This document shows, one piece after another, positions 17,909-26,298 of a DNA stretch of 64,000 nucleotides. The notes under the pieces are model-generated. The model made no database searches. It saw only the letters and a list, made by a program, of their open reading frames with translations, and was not told where the DNA came from. A program made the position numbers and the translations under genes. Positions within the stretch are counted from its first letter, which is position 1. Each line of letters begins with the position of its first letter. The DNA lies in assembly GCA_021713415.1 (NCBI GenBank), contig JAKJJQ010000002.1, positions 1-64,000 on the forward strand, read 5' to 3'. This stretch comes from M0027 sp021713415 (GTDB lineage Bacteria; Pseudomonadota; Gammaproteobacteria; Francisellales; Francisellaceae).

Positions 17909-18424
17909 TTAAAACATTCTTTTGGTAATACCATCTTTTTTAATACCATGGTAAATTGCTCCTAGGATATGCAATGCGACTAAGGTGCTTAATATAACTG
18001 CACCATAAATATGAATAGGGAAAATCTCACTACCTAACTGTGGATTAGGCATGATAACTTGAGGTAGTGGTATGATATAGAACCATTGCCACTGGCTATT
18101 AAAAAGCATTGAGACTAACATGCCACTACAGCCCATGACAATTACAGTTAAATATAATAAAACATGAACTAATTTAGCTAAATATTTTTGTCCACTGGAG
18201 ACTGATGATGGATAAGGTGGTTTTGTATAAAATAGGCGTCTTATGATTAATAATACAATAACGATTAAGCCTAATAATCCAAGTGATTTGTGCAAAATAA
18301 GAAATCGATCGGCGCCTAGTTTTTCAAAAATAAGATCAAAGCCATAACCAACAATTAGTTGTGCAAAAATAATTAACAATAAGAGAAAATGTAAGATTCG
18401 CATTGAGATAGGATATTTTTTCAT
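17909..18424 (-). CDS. Cytochrome b561 family protein
   Basis: Four-helix, di-heme inner-membrane electron carrier (CybB/YodB-like), 171 residues. Likely heme ligands are His12 (MRILHFLL), His45 (LILHKSLGLLG), one His in the KLVHVLLYL helix and one in VALHILGAIYH, with helix spacing as in the family. Such proteins move electrons from quinol, sometimes to quench superoxide; the partner here is not known. AAGG stretches precede the ATG. It is monocistronic and divergent from ahpC. Confidence 0.9.
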   Translation of the reverse strand: MKKYPISMRILHFLLLLIIFAQLIVGYGFDLIFEKLGADRFLILHKSLGLLGLIVIVLLIIRRLFYTKPPYPSSVSSGQKYLAKLVHVLLYLTVIVMGCSGMLVSMLFNSQWQWFYIIPLPQVIMPNPQLGSEIFPIHIYGAVILSTLVALHILGAIYHGIKKDGITKRMF

Positions 18425-18677
18425 GGCCTTTAAATCCTTTTTATGTTGGCAAGTAAAGCTATTTTTCGATCATTGTTAGTTTTAGACTACTTAAATTTAG
18501 TACGAATAGCAAAATAAAATCAGATACATTAGCTAGATATGCATAATTATAAATATAATTTATTAAGTTTATAAAAAACATATATTTTATTTATTTTTTA
18601 TATTTTATTATCCTTATTCATGTAGCGATTAATTCGTAAGCATAAAGTAAGTAAACTAAATAAAAGGAGACATAACC

Positions 18678-19241
18678 ATGTTAACTGTAGGTGATCAATT
18701 CCCACAATTCCAAATGAAGGCCGTTGTATCTAATGATATGAATAATGCATTTGTTGATGTCAATGAAAAGTCTTACTCAGATCAATGGTTGGTTGTATTT
18801 TTTTGGCCAAAAGACTTCACTTTTGTTTGCCCAACTGAAATTCAAGCTTTTGGTAATTTGAATGAGGAGTTTAAAGACCGTGATACACAAGTTTTAGGTG
18901 TCAGCACAGACTCTGAATTTGTACATTTGGCTTGGCGTCAACAAAAAGAAGAGTTAAGTGATTTACCATTTCCAATGTTATCAGATATTAATCGTCAATT
19001 ATCTAAAACATTAGGTGTTTTAGATGAAGCTGAAGGTGTAGCCAAACGTGCGACGTTTATTATCGACCCTCAAGGCATGATTAGATTTTCAATGGTTACT
19101 GATATGAGTGTTGGGCGTAACCCAGATGAAGTTTTACGTGTGTTAGATGCATTACAAACAGATGAATTATGCCCATGTAACTGGCAGCAAGGTCAAGAAA
19201 CCATAAATCCATTAGAAACAGAGTCTGAAATAGAAGCATAA
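18678..19241 (+). CDS. ahpC: Alkyl hydroperoxide reductase AhpC (AhpD-linked type)
   Basis: Two-Cys peroxiredoxin, 187 residues. The peroxidatic Cys51 is in FTFVCPTEI; the C-terminal Cys165 and Cys167 in LCPCNW give the three-cysteine arrangement of mycobacterial AhpC and Legionella AhpC2, which are recycled by AhpD instead of AhpF. AAAAGGAG lies upstream of the ATG. The partner ahpD follows 12 bp later, confirming the pairing. The 250-bp upstream spacer is extremely AT-rich and must hold the promoter; no regulator gene is adjacent. Confidence 0.95.
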   Translation: MLTVGDQFPQFQMKAVVSNDMNNAFVDVNEKSYSDQWLVVFFWPKDFTFVCPTEIQAFGNLNEEFKDRDTQVLGVSTDSEFVHLAWRQQKEELSDLPFPMLSDINRQLSKTLGVLDEAEGVAKRATFIIDPQGMIRFSMVTDMSVGRNPDEVLRVLDALQTDELCPCNWQQGQETINPLETESEIEA

Positions 19242-19253
19242 GGAGTAATTCAA

Positions 19254-19781
19254 ATGGCTTATGAAACACTATTAAGCTCAATGGGTGATTATGCAAAAGA
19301 CATTCGTCTAAATATAAAAAATGTTTTAGACTTTTCAAAGCAAAATCACTTAACTGAGAACCAAATTGCGGCGATTGCTTTATCATGTGCATATGCAACA
19401 AAAGATAAAAAAGTAATTGAGGCAATTAGCGATTATGCATTAAATAAGATTAGTGAGAACGAACATCAAGCAGCAAAAGCTGCAGCAACAATTATGGGTA
19501 TGAATAATATTTATTATCGCTTTGTACATTTAGTATCAAAACAAAGCTATAAAAATATGCCGGCAGGGCTAAGAATGAATGTTTTGGCAAATCCAGGTGT
19601 TGAAAAGGTAGATTTTGAACTATATTCATTGGCGGTTTCTGCAATTAATGGTTGTGGCTTATGTATTGATAGTCATGTTCAAGTATTAGAAAAAGCAAAT
19701 ATTGATCCACAAGCAATTCAGCATGCAATTAAAATTGCAGCAGTTATTCATGCATTAGCACAATCAGTTGTTACTGATTAG
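19254..19781 (+). CDS. ahpD: Alkylhydroperoxidase AhpD
   Basis: Reductase partner of AhpC, of the carboxymuconolactone-decarboxylase-like fold; 175 residues. The proton-relay and thiol site is complete: Glu122 in FELYSLAVS, Cys134 and Cys137 in NGCGLCIDSH, and His141. In mycobacteria AhpD gets electrons from lipoamide dehydrogenase and dihydrolipoamide acyltransferase; neither is in this window. AAGGAG precedes the ATG. Confidence 0.95.
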   Translation: MAYETLLSSMGDYAKDIRLNIKNVLDFSKQNHLTENQIAAIALSCAYATKDKKVIEAISDYALNKISENEHQAAKAAATIMGMNNIYYRFVHLVSKQSYKNMPAGLRMNVLANPGVEKVDFELYSLAVSAINGCGLCIDSHVQVLEKANIDPQAIQHAIKIAAVIHALAQSVVTD

Positions 19782-19865
19782 TGCTAATTTTTAGTCAATT
19801 TGATATTTTTTTATCAATTTCTTTAGAATAAATTTTCAATTTCCTTAAATTACTTCCAAAGGACT

Positions 19866-19873
19866 GCTAGAAT
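19866..19873 (+). promoter_or_regulatory. Extended -10 promoter box upstream of parA
   Basis: The bases around 19864-19873 read CTGCTAGAAT, an extended -10 (TGnTAGAAT) about 35 bp before parA. No clear -35 is visible, as is normal for extended -10 promoters. The same ten bases occur upstream of rplM at 31081-31090. Confidence 0.5.
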
Positions 19874-19892
19874 AGCAAAAGATTGCTTTTTT
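19874..19892 (+). terminator. Small hairpin with T-run upstream of parA
   Basis: AGCAA (19874-19878), loop AAGA, TTGCT (19883-19887) then five T. It could end ahpD transcription or attenuate parA, since it lies right at the probable parA start site. The stem is only 5 bp. Confidence 0.35.
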
Positions 19893-19906
19893 AGGAGTAG
19901 ATAAGG

Positions 19907-20539
19907 ATGACACAAGCAAAATCAATTGCCCTGTTGCAACAAAAGGGCGGTTCAGGTAAGACGACAACGGCAATGAATTTAGCAGGTGGCTTACGTGAGT
20001 TAGGATATAATGTCTTAGTTGCTGATATGGATAAAGATAAGCCTGATGCATGGGCTTGGTCTGCAAAAAATGATGAAATGGGTAATTTTGTATATCAGAT
20101 AGATGAAAAGAATGCACGAGATCAGATTAATGAGCTTAAAAACCATTGTGAGTTTTTAATTATTGATACACCGCCAAATTTTCAGACAGCAGCATTAAAA
20201 GCTGCATTATGGTCTGATTTGGTTGTTATTCCTGCTGCACCTAGTGGTATGGATATGTCAGGTTTATTAGAAGCAAAAGATCTAGCTGTTACTGCAGAGA
20301 GACCATATCGTTTATTAGCCAATAGAATTCTTAAAAATACACAAATGTCAAAAAGTTTGTTAGTTGAGTTAGAAGGTGAAGGTAATGCATTTGATGTATC
20401 AATCCCTCAAAGTGTGAAATTTGTTGAAGCAGAGGCCCAAGGTTTATATATTGGAGAATATGCAAAAGGTTCATGGGCGCATATTCAAGTTAAGAAGCTT
20501 GCAAAAGAAGTGTTGACTTTTTTTGATAAAAAGCATTGA
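19907..20539 (+). CDS. parA: Small ParA-family ATPase
   Basis: Deviant-Walker ATPase, 210 residues, with QQKGGSGKTTT (residues 11-21), the LVADMDKD Walker A' strand, and LIIDTPPN as Walker B. It lacks the N-terminal DNA-binding domain of large plasmid ParA proteins, so it is of the short ParA/ParF/McdA type, and helps position DNA or other cargo by cycling on the nucleoid. The ATG has GGAG-containing sequence upstream (TTAGGAGTAGATAAGG). parB follows after 66 bp. No origin genes (dnaA, gidA, rpmH) lie nearby, so this is either the main chromosome set moved from the usual place or an acquired partition pair. Confidence 0.93.
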   Translation: MTQAKSIALLQQKGGSGKTTTAMNLAGGLRELGYNVLVADMDKDKPDAWAWSAKNDEMGNFVYQIDEKNARDQINELKNHCEFLIIDTPPNFQTAALKAALWSDLVVIPAAPSGMDMSGLLEAKDLAVTAERPYRLLANRILKNTQMSKSLLVELEGEGNAFDVSIPQSVKFVEAEAQGLYIGEYAKGSWAHIQVKKLAKEVLTFFDKKH

Positions 20540-20545
20540 TAGTAA

Positions 20546-20569
20546 TATGATAAAAGAGAGTTTATCATA
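20546..20569. repeat. Perfect inverted repeat between parA and parB
   Basis: TATGATAAA (20546-20554) and TTTATCATA (20561-20569) are perfect 9-bp arms around AGAGAG. It may be a ParB-type site (parS), an operator or an RNA hairpin. It does not match the common chromosomal parS consensus (TGTTTCACGTGAAACA). No T-run follows. Confidence 0.55.
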
Positions 20570-20605
20570 AAATTAAATTTAACTATTTAAAGGTTTAACC
20601 GGCAA

Positions 20606-21505
20606 ATGAGTAAAGGCTTATTATCCAATCGTAAACGTTTAAGTGACTTAGGTGTTGTCAATACTCAAGCAGACTTAAAGAAAGATGAGCTTTTGGCAAT
20701 GAAGCTAAATGAGTTAAATACAGAAGCTCAAAGTGGTGGTTCATTGCTTGAATTATCTTTAACTCAAGTTAAACCAGATCCAAATCAGCCTCGTAAGGTA
20801 TTTAGAAATATTGAATCATTAGCTGCGAGCATTAAAGAAAAAGGTGTCTTACAGCCAATTATTGTTAGGCGTAATGATAATGGTGATTATACATTAATTG
20901 CAGGTGAGCGTAGGTATCGTGCAGCTAAGATGGCTCAACTTGTTACGATTCCAGCAATTGTTCGTCAAGAAAAAGACTCAGATGTGTTGATTATTCAATT
21001 ACTTGAAAATGATCAACGTGAAAAAGTATCTCCATTTGAAGAAGCTGATGCGATTTATGAGCTGATTAAACATAAAAAAATGAAAAAAAGCCAGATTGCT
21101 AAATCATTAGGGCGTGAACTATCTTGGGTTTCTATGCGTTTAAAACTAAATGAAGGTTCAACACTTATCAGGCGCCTAAGTGATGATGGCATTATTGATG
21201 ATGTAAGAACATTATATGAATTAAAAAAATTTGAAGATGAAACTCCGGATTTAGCAAAAGATTTTGTTAGAAAAATAAGAGAAAGCCGTATTCGAGGTTC
21301 TTATCGTCAAGCTATTTCGCGTGCAAGATCAGGCGCAAGAAAACAAAAAGATAATGAAAAGTTACAACAAGCAGTTGATACTGAACAAGTCGATATCGAT
21401 GGTAATATTTTAACTGTTTATGTTTCAGGCAAGAAGCCTTATCAATTTAAGCTAAATAGCCAGATAAAAGCGCATATACTCAATCAAATAAAACAAAATG
21501 ATTAA
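20606..21505 (+). CDS. parB: ParB/RepB/Spo0J-family partition protein
   Basis: Centromere-binding CTPase-type protein, 299 residues. The N-terminal ParB domain shows QPRKVF, LAASIKEKGVLQPIIV and the nucleotide box AGERRYRAAK. A helix-turn-helix follows (KKSQIAKSLGRELSWVSMRLKL). The C-terminal segment after a charged linker (IDGNILTVYVSGKKPYQFKL) could be a small beta domain, somewhat like KorB proteins, instead of the leucine-zipper end of typical chromosomal ParB; that comparison is from memory. It works with the upstream ParA. Confidence 0.92.
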   Translation: MSKGLLSNRKRLSDLGVVNTQADLKKDELLAMKLNELNTEAQSGGSLLELSLTQVKPDPNQPRKVFRNIESLAASIKEKGVLQPIIVRRNDNGDYTLIAGERRYRAAKMAQLVTIPAIVRQEKDSDVLIIQLLENDQREKVSPFEEADAIYELIKHKKMKKSQIAKSLGRELSWVSMRLKLNEGSTLIRRLSDDGIIDDVRTLYELKKFEDETPDLAKDFVRKIRESRIRGSYRQAISRARSGARKQKDNEKLQQAVDTEQVDIDGNILTVYVSGKKPYQFKLNSQIKAHILNQIKQND

Positions 21506-21609
21506 TCACTCTAGTTAGTTGCAGTAATTTGTATAATCTTGCATTTGGTTAGAAAATCACTTATTGTTTTGTCCATCTGATGGTTGATAATTTATTTTAA
21601 GGTTACTTT

Positions 21610-22524
21610 ATGAAGATAAAAAGGCTAGTTATATTTGGAGATAGTCTTCAAGATCATGGTAATTTAACCAAGTTATTACCCTTATCACCCAAAGCTTGTC
21701 ATGATGGCTATTTTTCCAATGGTCCAGTTGCTGTGTATTATTTGAAAGATGGATTAAGCCAGTATTATAATGATGACATTAATATTCAGAATTTTGCAGT
21801 TGCTGGTGCATTAGCAGCAACATTAAACCCAAACCCTTTATTAATGGATAAGTCGTTAGCCGTAGCTGATCAAGTAGATCAATTCGAGCATCAGTTTGGG
21901 CGTTTTAAGGATGATGATTTAATTGTCATAACAGGTGGCGGTAATAATTTCTTTTTTTCAATTGTGCCTGACTATCCTTATTTACATTTAGGTAATATTT
22001 ATCGCATCGCCAATGATTTAGAACGAATTGTTGATCGAGTTTGCCGTTTAGGTGCTAAAGAGATTCTATTATCAAACATTCCAGATGTTACCGCTGTTCC
22101 AGTTTTTAATTATGTGCCAGAAGGTAAAAAGATTAAACCTTTAGCTAAAAGACATATTATTTACAAAATAAGAAGTATAGTTAAACGTTATTATCTGAAT
22201 CGTTTAACTAAAGAAAACGCTAAATTAGATAAGAAAATTGATCAATTAAAAGTAAAATATAGAGATAGCCAAATTCATTTATTCGATGGTTTTCGATTTA
22301 TGCGACGTGTAATGAATAAACCATTTGAGTTTGGGTTTGAAAATGCGACAAACCCATCAATTCTAAGTGTTGGTGGATTTGATTTAAAAGGTAATATTCA
22401 GTCGGATGCAGATATTTTGGTGCAAGAGAATCCTGATACACATTTATTTTGGGATTTGGTACACCCAACAACAAAAGCGCATCAGGTAGTGGCAGATGAA
22501 TGGTTAAAATACTTTATACAGTAA
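21610..22524 (+). CDS. SGNH/GDSL-family lipase/esterase
   Basis: 304-residue serine hydrolase. Block I is FGDSLQDHGN with nucleophile Ser12, block II contains NFAVAGALA, block III GGGNNFFF and block V FWDLVHPTTKAH with the catalytic Asp and His. It has no signal peptide, yet resembles the secreted phospholipase/acyltransferase group (thermolabile hemolysin, Legionella PlaA-like) in the DxxHPT end. Natural substrate unknown: phospholipid, lysophospholipid or a simple ester. It is expressed alone, with TAAGG upstream. Confidence 0.9.
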   Translation: MKIKRLVIFGDSLQDHGNLTKLLPLSPKACHDGYFSNGPVAVYYLKDGLSQYYNDDINIQNFAVAGALAATLNPNPLLMDKSLAVADQVDQFEHQFGRFKDDDLIVITGGGNNFFFSIVPDYPYLHLGNIYRIANDLERIVDRVCRLGAKEILLSNIPDVTAVPVFNYVPEGKKIKPLAKRHIIYKIRSIVKRYYLNRLTKENAKLDKKIDQLKVKYRDSQIHLFDGFRFMRRVMNKPFEFGFENATNPSILSVGGFDLKGNIQSDADILVQENPDTHLFWDLVHPTTKAHQVVADEWLKYFIQ

Positions 22525-22550
22525 TGCGTTATTTATAGCTTATGTTATCT

Positions 22551-22970
22551 TTAACCTAAGATTTCAAATACATCTTCTTTTAATTTTGCACTTCCATCAG
22601 GTTGTATAACCCATCGTTCTTTATAAATAATGCCATAGGCTTTATTCATTTTCCACTTCGATGATAAAATAGCGCAGGTTTGATCAACTACCTCAATTGT
22701 TGGGTTATGATACTCAACATCTAAAAAACCATCATCGATGATTTTTTGCCAAAATGCTTGAATTGCTTTTTTGCCTTGGAATGTACCAATGGATTTAACC
22801 TCCATGATCGCATCATCTGTATATTGATTTGCACAGGCTAGAGCATCTTGATTATTAAAGGCATTTTTCCACGTTTCGCTTTCTTTTTGAACGGTTTGTA
22901 TTATCTGTTGTCTAGTTGTTTCAGATAGTATTTCGCATTCTTGATTCTTTGACTCTGTTATCTGGTTCAT
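22551..22970 (-). CDS. NTF2-like (SnoaL/DUF4440) protein
   Basis: 139-residue cystatin-like alpha+beta cone protein. The WKNAFNNQDALACANQYTDDAIM pattern, then GTFQGKKAIQAFW, is typical of DUF4440/SnoaL-like domains. These are either small enzymes or ligand-binding domains, and no catalytic residue can be assigned here. No signal peptide. GGAGG lies four bases before the ATG. The role is unknown. Confidence 0.8.
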   Translation of the reverse strand: MNQITESKNQECEILSETTRQQIIQTVQKESETWKNAFNNQDALACANQYTDDAIMEVKSIGTFQGKKAIQAFWQKIIDDGFLDVEYHNPTIEVVDQTCAILSSKWKMNKAYGIIYKERWVIQPDGSAKLKEDVFEILG

Positions 22971-23061
22971 GTTTCCTCCCCAATAAATGTATAATATTAC
23001 AAAGCCTACTATTGTATGGTTAGAAGAAATACAATATCAATCGTGTCATATTAGACTTAAG

Positions 23062-24354
23062 CTATTTTACATCGACCATACTAGTAATAATTCGTTTGCT
23101 AAATAAGATAAAAATACTTACAGCTAAGCCAATGCATGTGCTTAATAGAAATAGCGTTGCCCAGTTATACGTTGTTGCAATAAAGCCTGCCAATGGTCCT
23201 ATAAAGACGCGTCCTAATGAATCAAGTGAACTAAAAAGAGCAAATTGCGTTGCACTATAATTTTGATTACATAAGGAAAATAGAAAGGCTAAAAATGCAG
23301 CTGAGCCAAGCCCACCTGCAAAATACTCAACGGCAACCGATAGCGTCATTAGATAAAAGCTTTTACCAACAATTGCTAAGATGGCATAGCATAGATTCGC
23401 TAATGCCATAGCAAGACTAAAATATAAGAAACCTTTATAAATGCCAATACGTTTCATAATAAAACCGCCGGTTAAGGTGCCTAAAATCGTAAAGATCATG
23501 GCGCTAAATTTAAATGCAATGGCTACTTCATTAAGTGAAAAATTAAGTCCTCTTAGGAAAAACACAGTATTTAGAGAAAAAGCAAGTTGATCGCCTAATT
23601 TATAAACGATAATTAGTAACAAGATTAAAATTGCGCTTATAAAATGGTGACGCTGGAAGAAATCGATAAAGGGTAATATAACTGCTTGAAAGAGTGTTTT
23701 TGGTGCATGGGTTCTTACTTTTATTGCCTTTGGCGCAACTAGGGTGCCAATAATACCAATAAGAAATAATAAGCTGATAATAATATAAGCATTGTGCCAA
23801 CCAAAGCTTGAAGCAATTAGTAATGCGCCAGCGCCGGATGCAAACATGGCAATTCGATAGCCTAAAGTAGATACTGCACCACCTAATGCGCGTTCATCTG
23901 GTTTTAAAACATCAGCCTGATAGGCATTAATATTAATATCTTGTGTAGCAGATAGAAAAGCAATGATTAAGTTTAAAAATGCTAATGCCCATGGGTTATT
24001 TTCAGGGGTAAATAAGGCATTTAATGCAACAGTAAGCATTAATAGAATTTGCATCACTAGTATCCAGCCACGGCGATGGCCTAAAAAAGGTAGTGAGAAT
24101 CGATCCATAATCGGTGACCAGATAAACTTAAAGGTATAAGGTGCGCTGATCAAGGTTAAAAGACCAATTTTTTCCGTTGAAATATCAGATTGGCTAAACC
24201 AAGCAATAAGTGTTGAAATACTTAATAATAACGGTAAGCCAGATGAAAAGCCTAATAATAGCATTACCATCATCTTGCGAGAGGTAATGACTGTTATAAT
24301 ATCATCAACTAAAGGCTTATTTTTGTTTGTTTGTTGTAGTGGTAGCTGTGACAT
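23062..24354 (-). CDS. ampG: AmpG-type muropeptide MFS permease
   Basis: Inner-membrane transporter of 430 residues that in known cases imports GlcNAc-anhydro-muropeptides for cell-wall recycling. It has the AmpG landmarks GFSSGLPLLL in helix 1, KFIWSPIMDR, and SATQDININAYQADVLKPDERALGGAVSTLGYR in the central region (the usual Q-D-I.(I/V)DAY pattern, with Asn for the Asp). The C terminus ends without an extra domain. No ampC or ampR is next to it; a class-C-like hydrolase lies 15 kb away. Confidence 0.93.
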   Translation of the reverse strand: MSQLPLQQTNKNKPLVDDIITVITSRKMMVMLLLGFSSGLPLLLSISTLIAWFSQSDISTEKIGLLTLISAPYTFKFIWSPIMDRFSLPFLGHRRGWILVMQILLMLTVALNALFTPENNPWALAFLNLIIAFLSATQDININAYQADVLKPDERALGGAVSTLGYRIAMFASGAGALLIASSFGWHNAYIIISLLFLIGIIGTLVAPKAIKVRTHAPKTLFQAVILPFIDFFQRHHFISAILILLLIIVYKLGDQLAFSLNTVFFLRGLNFSLNEVAIAFKFSAMIFTILGTLTGGFIMKRIGIYKGFLYFSLAMALANLCYAILAIVGKSFYLMTLSVAVEYFAGGLGSAAFLAFLFSLCNQNYSATQFALFSSLDSLGRVFIGPLAGFIATTYNWATLFLLSTCIGLAVSIFILFSKRIITSMVDVK

Positions 24355-24434
24355 GAGATTTAAATCAATGTCCTTATTTAATGCGATATAGCTCTATCAT
24401 AACGTATTTGTTGTAAAACTGCGTAGTAGAGATT

Positions 24435-25481
24435 CTAGTTTTTATTTGTTGTAGTTATAATTGGTAAGATAGCATTTAATGTTTCACTGGCATTTTTTTC
24501 AATGCTCAAAGATTGAGCAATTTGTTTATGCTTTAGTTTTTCAGCTTCTAATAAATGATTATTATTAAGTAAGGTATCAATTTTTTCAGCAATGATACTG
24601 TGATTATTTTTATTAATAATATAGTCATTAGGCAATACTTCACTGGCACCGTTAAAATTTGAAGTAAAGGTGACATTATTTGTAGCAAGCGCTTCTAATA
24701 CAACATTTGAAAAGGGTTCATAGCGTGTTGGAAAGAGAAAAATATCACTGAGCGCATAAAAGTGATCAACATCTTTTCTTAAACCTGTAAATGTGACTTG
24801 GTTATTTAAACCTAGTGAGTCAGCTTGTTTTTTGTATGTATTGATTTGTTTATCTTTACCAATGACAAAGGCATGAAAACTGTTGCTTTTAAGTTGTGCT
24901 AGAATGGCTAAAAAAATATCAACACCTTTTCTATAAAAGTCACTACCTACAAATAAAATAATCTTTTTATTTTCAATAATTGGAAATTCATTTTTAAGTG
25001 CTTTTTGAGCAAGTTCATGATCTAGTTTTTTTATCGCAATACCATTATAAATAACTTTTATTTTATTTGCTGGAATTTGGTAAGTTTCAATAATTTGATT
25101 TTTAATAAAATTTGAATTGGCGATAATCAGTTTGGCATTATTAAAGCAACGTTTTTCAAGATAACAATAAACCGTATTGGTTGGGTTAAATTTTGAGCTT
25201 TTCAATTTCATATAAACTTTATGAACGCCATCACCTGCACGATAGACATCAGGGTGAGTAATACGTTCTAGTGAAAAATAGAATTTATTTTTCTTTCGTT
25301 TCATTACATTGAAATTGAATAATAAGGCTTTAAGCCAGGTAGGCAACCATTTTGGTAAATTACCATAAATTAATTCGCATTGTATGTCTTTAAGTTTTAG
25401 CGCTTCAATCAGGCGAGATAAATAATTTTCAGCACCACCAAATTGTGTTTTTGTTCTTCTGATAAAATAGATTTTTTGCAT
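24435..25481 (-). CDS. Glycosyltransferase family 4, WaaG-like (LPS core)
   Basis: GT-B retaining glycosyltransferase, 348 residues from ATG 25481 (AAGGA seven bases upstream; the longer frame from 25538 has no ribosome site). The N-terminal FGGAENYL contacts acceptor or phosphate, PDVYRAGDGVHKVYM is a hallmark of the RfaG/WaaG group, and the donor site has PTRYEPFSNVVLEALA with the E-x7-E pattern. It probably adds a sugar to lipopolysaccharide core on the inner membrane face. The sugar cannot be told. No other LPS genes adjoin. Confidence 0.88.
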   Translation of the reverse strand: MQKIYFIRRTKTQFGGAENYLSRLIEALKLKDIQCELIYGNLPKWLPTWLKALLFNFNVMKRKKNKFYFSLERITHPDVYRAGDGVHKVYMKLKSSKFNPTNTVYCYLEKRCFNNAKLIIANSNFIKNQIIETYQIPANKIKVIYNGIAIKKLDHELAQKALKNEFPIIENKKIILFVGSDFYRKGVDIFLAILAQLKSNSFHAFVIGKDKQINTYKKQADSLGLNNQVTFTGLRKDVDHFYALSDIFLFPTRYEPFSNVVLEALATNNVTFTSNFNGASEVLPNDYIINKNNHSIIAEKIDTLLNNNHLLEAEKLKHKQIAQSLSIEKNASETLNAILPIITTTNKN

Positions 25482-25681
25482 CGATTTATCCTTAGTACTT
25501 TGAATTCGAAGTGTAATGAAATTAGATATGCTTTGCAATAAGTGATGCTAGAAAGTAAAAATGTAACCCCCTTTGGTATAAACAGTGAACCAATACTTGG
25601 CAAATTGGTTAAAATCGTCTAAAATCGCATCAATTGACTTTTTTATATACTCATAAAAAAATTTTAACTTAGGAGATTTAA

Positions 25682-25894
25682 ATGGCTCGTGTCACGGTAG
25701 AAGATTGTTTGGAATATGTTGATAATCGTTTTCAGTTGGTTTTATTAGCTGCAAAGCGTGCGCGACATTTAATGGTATCTGGTGAGGACCCACTAGTTGA
25801 ATGGGATAATGATAAGCCAACGGTTGTTGCTTTGCGTGAAGTAGCCGATGGCCAAGTTACAAAAGCTTATTTACGTGATAATCCGCACGATTAA
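25682..25894 (+). CDS. rpoZ: RNA polymerase omega subunit
   Basis: 70-residue subunit beginning MARVTVEDCLEYVDNRFQLVLLAAKRARHL, the conserved omega N terminus that folds around the beta' tail. The C-terminal acidic part is short and variable. TTAGGAG lies upstream of ATG. gmk and spoT, common neighbours, are absent here. Confidence 0.97.
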   Translation: MARVTVEDCLEYVDNRFQLVLLAAKRARHLMVSGEDPLVEWDNDKPTVVALREVADGQVTKAYLRDNPHD

Positions 25895-25981
25895 TAATAA
25901 ATAAAAAATCAATAAAAGAATAATTTGATTGTGAATTTTAAAATATTTAACTAAATTTTTGTTTTTACAACGACAAGTGTT

Positions 25982-26200
25982 TTACTTATTACGATAAATA
26001 ATTCGACCCTTACTTAGATCATAAGGGGTCATTTCAACAGTTACTTTATCTCCAGTTAGAATACGAATATAATTTTTACGCATTTTACCTGAGATATGCG
26101 CTGTTACAATATGTCCATTTTCTAACTCAACACGGAACATGGTATTTGGTAAAGTTTCAATTACTGTACCTTCTAGTTCAATTTGGTCTTCTTTTGCCAT
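25982..26200 (-). CDS. infA: Translation initiation factor IF-1
   Basis: 72-residue OB-fold protein starting MAKEDQIELEGTVIETLPNTMFRVELENG, ending GRIIYRNK. The true start is ATG 26200, with AAAGG 11 bases upstream; a longer frame from 26266 has an unrelated leader. It binds the ribosomal A site during initiation. It stands alone between rpoZ (convergent) and trxB. Confidence 0.97.
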   Translation of the reverse strand: MAKEDQIELEGTVIETLPNTMFRVELENGHIVTAHISGKMRKNYIRILTGDKVTVEMTPYDLSKGRIIYRNK

Positions 26201-26298
26201 GTTATTTTTTACCTTTATGTTTAAAAAAATTAAATAAACAGGGTTAATTGCAATTTTTGGTGGCAATCATGCCCGAAAGTACAACAAAATGCAATCAT

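Noticed and set aside
19096..19425. Minus-strand 109-residue frame over ahpC/ahpD
   Set aside because: Both strands cannot be real here; AhpC and AhpD have full catalytic motifs.
21506..21609. Origin-like DnaA-box cluster near parB
   Set aside because: No TTATCCACA-type boxes are found in the spacer.
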